From: Mycolicibacterium porcinum
GTDB taxonomy: Bacteria; Actinomycetota; Actinomycetes; Mycobacteriales; Mycobacteriaceae
NCBI GenBank assembly: GCA_002086835.1
Contig: MVIG01000003.1
Span: 434,001-498,000, forward strand
DNA length: 64,000 nucleotides
Reading direction: 5' to 3'
Shown here: piece by piece, positions 62,469 through 64,000 of the stretch
Numbering within the stretch: position 1 is the first letter of the stretch
How the letters are laid out: every line of letters starts with the position of its first letter
Notes under the pieces: generated by a model
The model's database searches: none
Told to the model about the DNA's origin: nothing
What the model saw: only the letters and a program-made list of their open reading frames with translations
Position numbers and translations under genes: made by a program

Positions 62469-63673
62469 CAGAAGCGATCCCTCTCCGCGAACGCACCATT
62501 GAACAAGAACTGCAGCGTCGCCGGAGCGTCGAACTGCACCTCGGTGTTCGGCTGGAACGGCACATAGGCGTTGTCGGTCACCAGGAACGGCGAGTGGTAC
62601 CAACTGCCGCCGAACTGCTTCGACGGGACATCCGGCAGGCCACGGCAGTTGGGGCCTCCGGACGCGTTCACGATCGGCAGGCTCTCCGGATACGTGTACG
62701 CGGGCGCGCCCGGCAGGAAGTTCGACGACACGAACAGACCGGGCCGGATACCACCGATGATCGGCGCGAAGCGGTCGACGCCGATCGACACACCCTTCAA
62801 CACGCAGCCGAACTCAGGCGAGTAGTCGCTGGCCACCTTCAACGGGGCGCGCAGTCGCTGGATGGCGGCGATGTAGTCGTCGGCGGCCGGCTGCAGCGTC
62901 GCGGTGCCGTTGTTGGCCAGACCGGTCGCGGCCAGCAGCGTGGCGTTGAGATTGGTCTGCTCGTCGACGATGGTCTTGTTCAGGGCCGGCACGTTGTCGA
63001 CCACCTTGGCCAGGTCCGGCCCGGCGTCACCGTAGATGTTGGCCACCACGGCCGCCTTGGCGAAATCCTCCTGCAGGGTCGGCAGCTTCGGGTTGATCTG
63101 ACCCAGGTAGCCGTTGAGCCCCGAGATGGCCGCACCGAGATCGTCCCCGTGGCCACGCAGACCCTCGCCGAGCGCGGTCAGCGTGGCGTTCAGGCTCACC
63201 GGATCGATCTTGTTGAGCACGTCCGACAACGTCTGGAACAGGGTGTTGACCTCGAGCTGCACGTCCTTGGCGGCCACCGTGGCTCCGGGGCGCAACGACG
63301 TCGACTGCGGCTTGTCGGGTGCCAGGAACTCCACCGACTTCGCCCCGAAGATCGTGTTGCCCGCGATCCGCACGGTGGCGTTGGACGGGATGTACCGCAT
63401 TTCGCCGCGCTTGATGGACAGCGTCAGCTTCGCCTCGTTGCCGGCGTAGGCGATGTCGGTGACCTTGCCGATCTGAATGCCCCGGTACTTCACCTTGGCG
63501 TCGCGCTCCATCACCAGGCCGGCCCGCGGCGCGGTCAGGCTGACGGTGTCGGTCGGCACGAAGGCGGCTGTGTAGGACAGGTAGGTGAAGATCACCGCTG
63601 CGGCGACGATCGCGGTCAGGATCGCGGCGGCGATCCTGACATGGCGGCGGTGCTTGGCGTTTCCGTCAGACAT
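62468..63673 (-). CDS. mce4A: Mce-family protein Mce4A
   Basis: A 401-residue MCE subunit from ATG 63673, with AGGAA 7 nt upstream; GTG 63688 is possible. TM helix (IAAAILTAIVAAAVIFTYL), MCE domain (AKVKYRGIQIGKVTDI, GAKSVEFLAP) and a helical region, ending in a globular C-terminal part with SPEFGCVLKG and GGPNCRGLPD cysteines. Mce4A is the first MCE protein of the cholesterol import complex. It follows yrbE4B by 15 bp. Confidence 0.95.
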   Translation of the reverse strand: MSDGNAKHRRHVRIAAAILTAIVAAAVIFTYLSYTAAFVPTDTVSLTAPRAGLVMERDAKVKYRGIQIGKVTDIAYAGNEAKLTLSIKRGEMRYIPSNATVRIAGNTIFGAKSVEFLAPDKPQSTSLRPGATVAAKDVQLEVNTLFQTLSDVLNKIDPVSLNATLTALGEGLRGHGDDLGAAISGLNGYLGQINPKLPTLQEDFAKAAVVANIYGDAGPDLAKVVDNVPALNKTIVDEQTNLNATLLAATGLANNGTATLQPAADDYIAAIQRLRAPLKVASDYSPEFGCVLKGVSIGVDRFAPIIGGIRPGLFVSSNFLPGAPAYTYPESLPIVNASGGPNCRGLPDVPSKQFGGSWYHSPFLVTDNAYVPFQPNTEVQFDAPATLQFLFNGAFAERDRF

Positions 63674-63688
63674 AGAGATTCCTGCCAC

Positions 63689-64000
63689 CTACCCGGAAAG
63701 GTTGAAGTTGCCGGACGCGCCGTAGACGGCCAGGGAGATGAACAGCGTGATGGTGACGACGACGATCAGCGAGGTGCGCACGGCCTGGCCGACTGCCACG
63801 CCGACGCCGACCGGGCCGCCGGAGGCGTTGTAGCCGTAGTAGGTGTGCACGAGCATCACCGCGATAGCCATCACGATTGCCTGCAGGAAGGACCACAGGA
63901 GGTCGCTGGGTATCAGGAACGTGTTGAAGTAGTGGTCGTACAGGCCTGCGGACTGACCGTTGATGAACACGGTGGTGAATCGCGCGGCGAAAAAGGCGGC
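63689..64000 (-). CDS. yrbE4B: Mce permease YrbE4B, 5' end beyond window
   Basis: The last 103 codons of an MlaE/YrbE permease. The visible part has two hydrophobic helices (LLWSFLQAIVMAIAVMLVH and TSLIVVVTITLFISLAVYG) around the conserved GYNASGGPVGVGVAVGQAVRTS segment typical of YrbE proteins. YrbE4A/B form the inner-membrane channel energised by MceG. The frame stays open through base 64000 (upstream residues read AAFFAARFTTVFING), so the gene continues outside the window. Confidence 0.93.
   Translation of the reverse strand, partial: AAFFAARFTTVFINGQSAGLYDHYFNTFLIPSDLLWSFLQAIVMAIAVMLVHTYYGYNASGGPVGVGVAVGQAVRTSLIVVVTITLFISLAVYGASGNFNLSG

Overview
The window is high-GC actinobacterial chromosome with tightly packed genes and many 4-bp start/stop overlaps. 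Gene content and order point to a fast-growing Mycobacterium (Mycolicibacterium) related to M. smegmatis. From left to right it follows, in reverse, the M. tuberculosis order Rv0788 (purQ) to Rv0756c, and then continues into an Rv3489-Rv3500c-like segment (otsA, mce4). All locus comparisons are from memory of those genomes, not from a search.

Layout. (1) 1-19400: purine biosynthesis genes (purQ, purS, purC, purB, purD) interleaved with a metallo-beta-lactamase-fold protein, a KstD-like FAD dehydrogenase, a DUF2334-type protein, a two-Cys glutathione peroxidase, a TetR/DoxX pair, an intact oligopeptidase B, CYP126, a RelZ-type alarmone synthetase with an N-terminal DUF429 domain, an APC permease with its TetR regulator and a Tat-exported esterase. 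(2) 19501-24210: an accessory stretch absent from the M. tuberculosis order. It holds a CYP125-like P450 with a TetR gene, an M15 peptidase lipoprotein, and a cassette of a WXG/Esp-like secreted protein plus two lipoproteins. (3) 24237-36587: a large redox locus. A leftward operon (aldehyde dehydrogenase, SDR, beta-hydroxyacid dehydrogenase, CMD protein, unknown 408-residue protein) diverges from a rightward one (TetR, CYP123, SDR, CYP51, 3Fe-4S ferredoxin, NTF2-like protein, adhB, KSI-like protein, SDR). Two copies of one palindrome lie between them. (4) 36650-40674: HIT protein, PhoR, PhoP, a decapeptide-repeat protein, tRNA-Thr and an HNH protein. (5) 40751-51642: secreted hydrolases (GH5-like, cutinase, VanX-like), a molybdenum hydroxylase operon (L-G-M-S order), and a small SDR/enoyl-CoA hydratase operon. 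(6) 51904-64000: three tandem secreted four-Cys proteins, a 54-residue small protein, otsA, and the leftward mce4 cholesterol-import operon (yrbE4B, mce4A-F, two Mce-associated proteins).

How it fits together. The window combines purine synthesis and alarmone synthesis with sterol or steroid handling (mce4 import, CYP125-like, CYP51, KstD-like, KSI-like, several SDRs) and cell-envelope remodelling. PhoP-type direct repeats (TCACAGC-like) occur at the phoP promoter and again, as an 11-bp-phased array, upstream of the tandem secreted proteins. This suggests local PhoPR control of an export gene family.

The most interesting less-described items are the Esp-like/lipoprotein cassette, the tandem secreted family with its PhoP-like array, the decapeptide-repeat protein beside phoP, several well-formed operator palindromes next to TetR genes, and the unknown protein in the aldehyde dehydrogenase operon. 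I saw no insertion sequence, CRISPR array, rRNA or origin. No gene-free gap exceeds about 300 bases.
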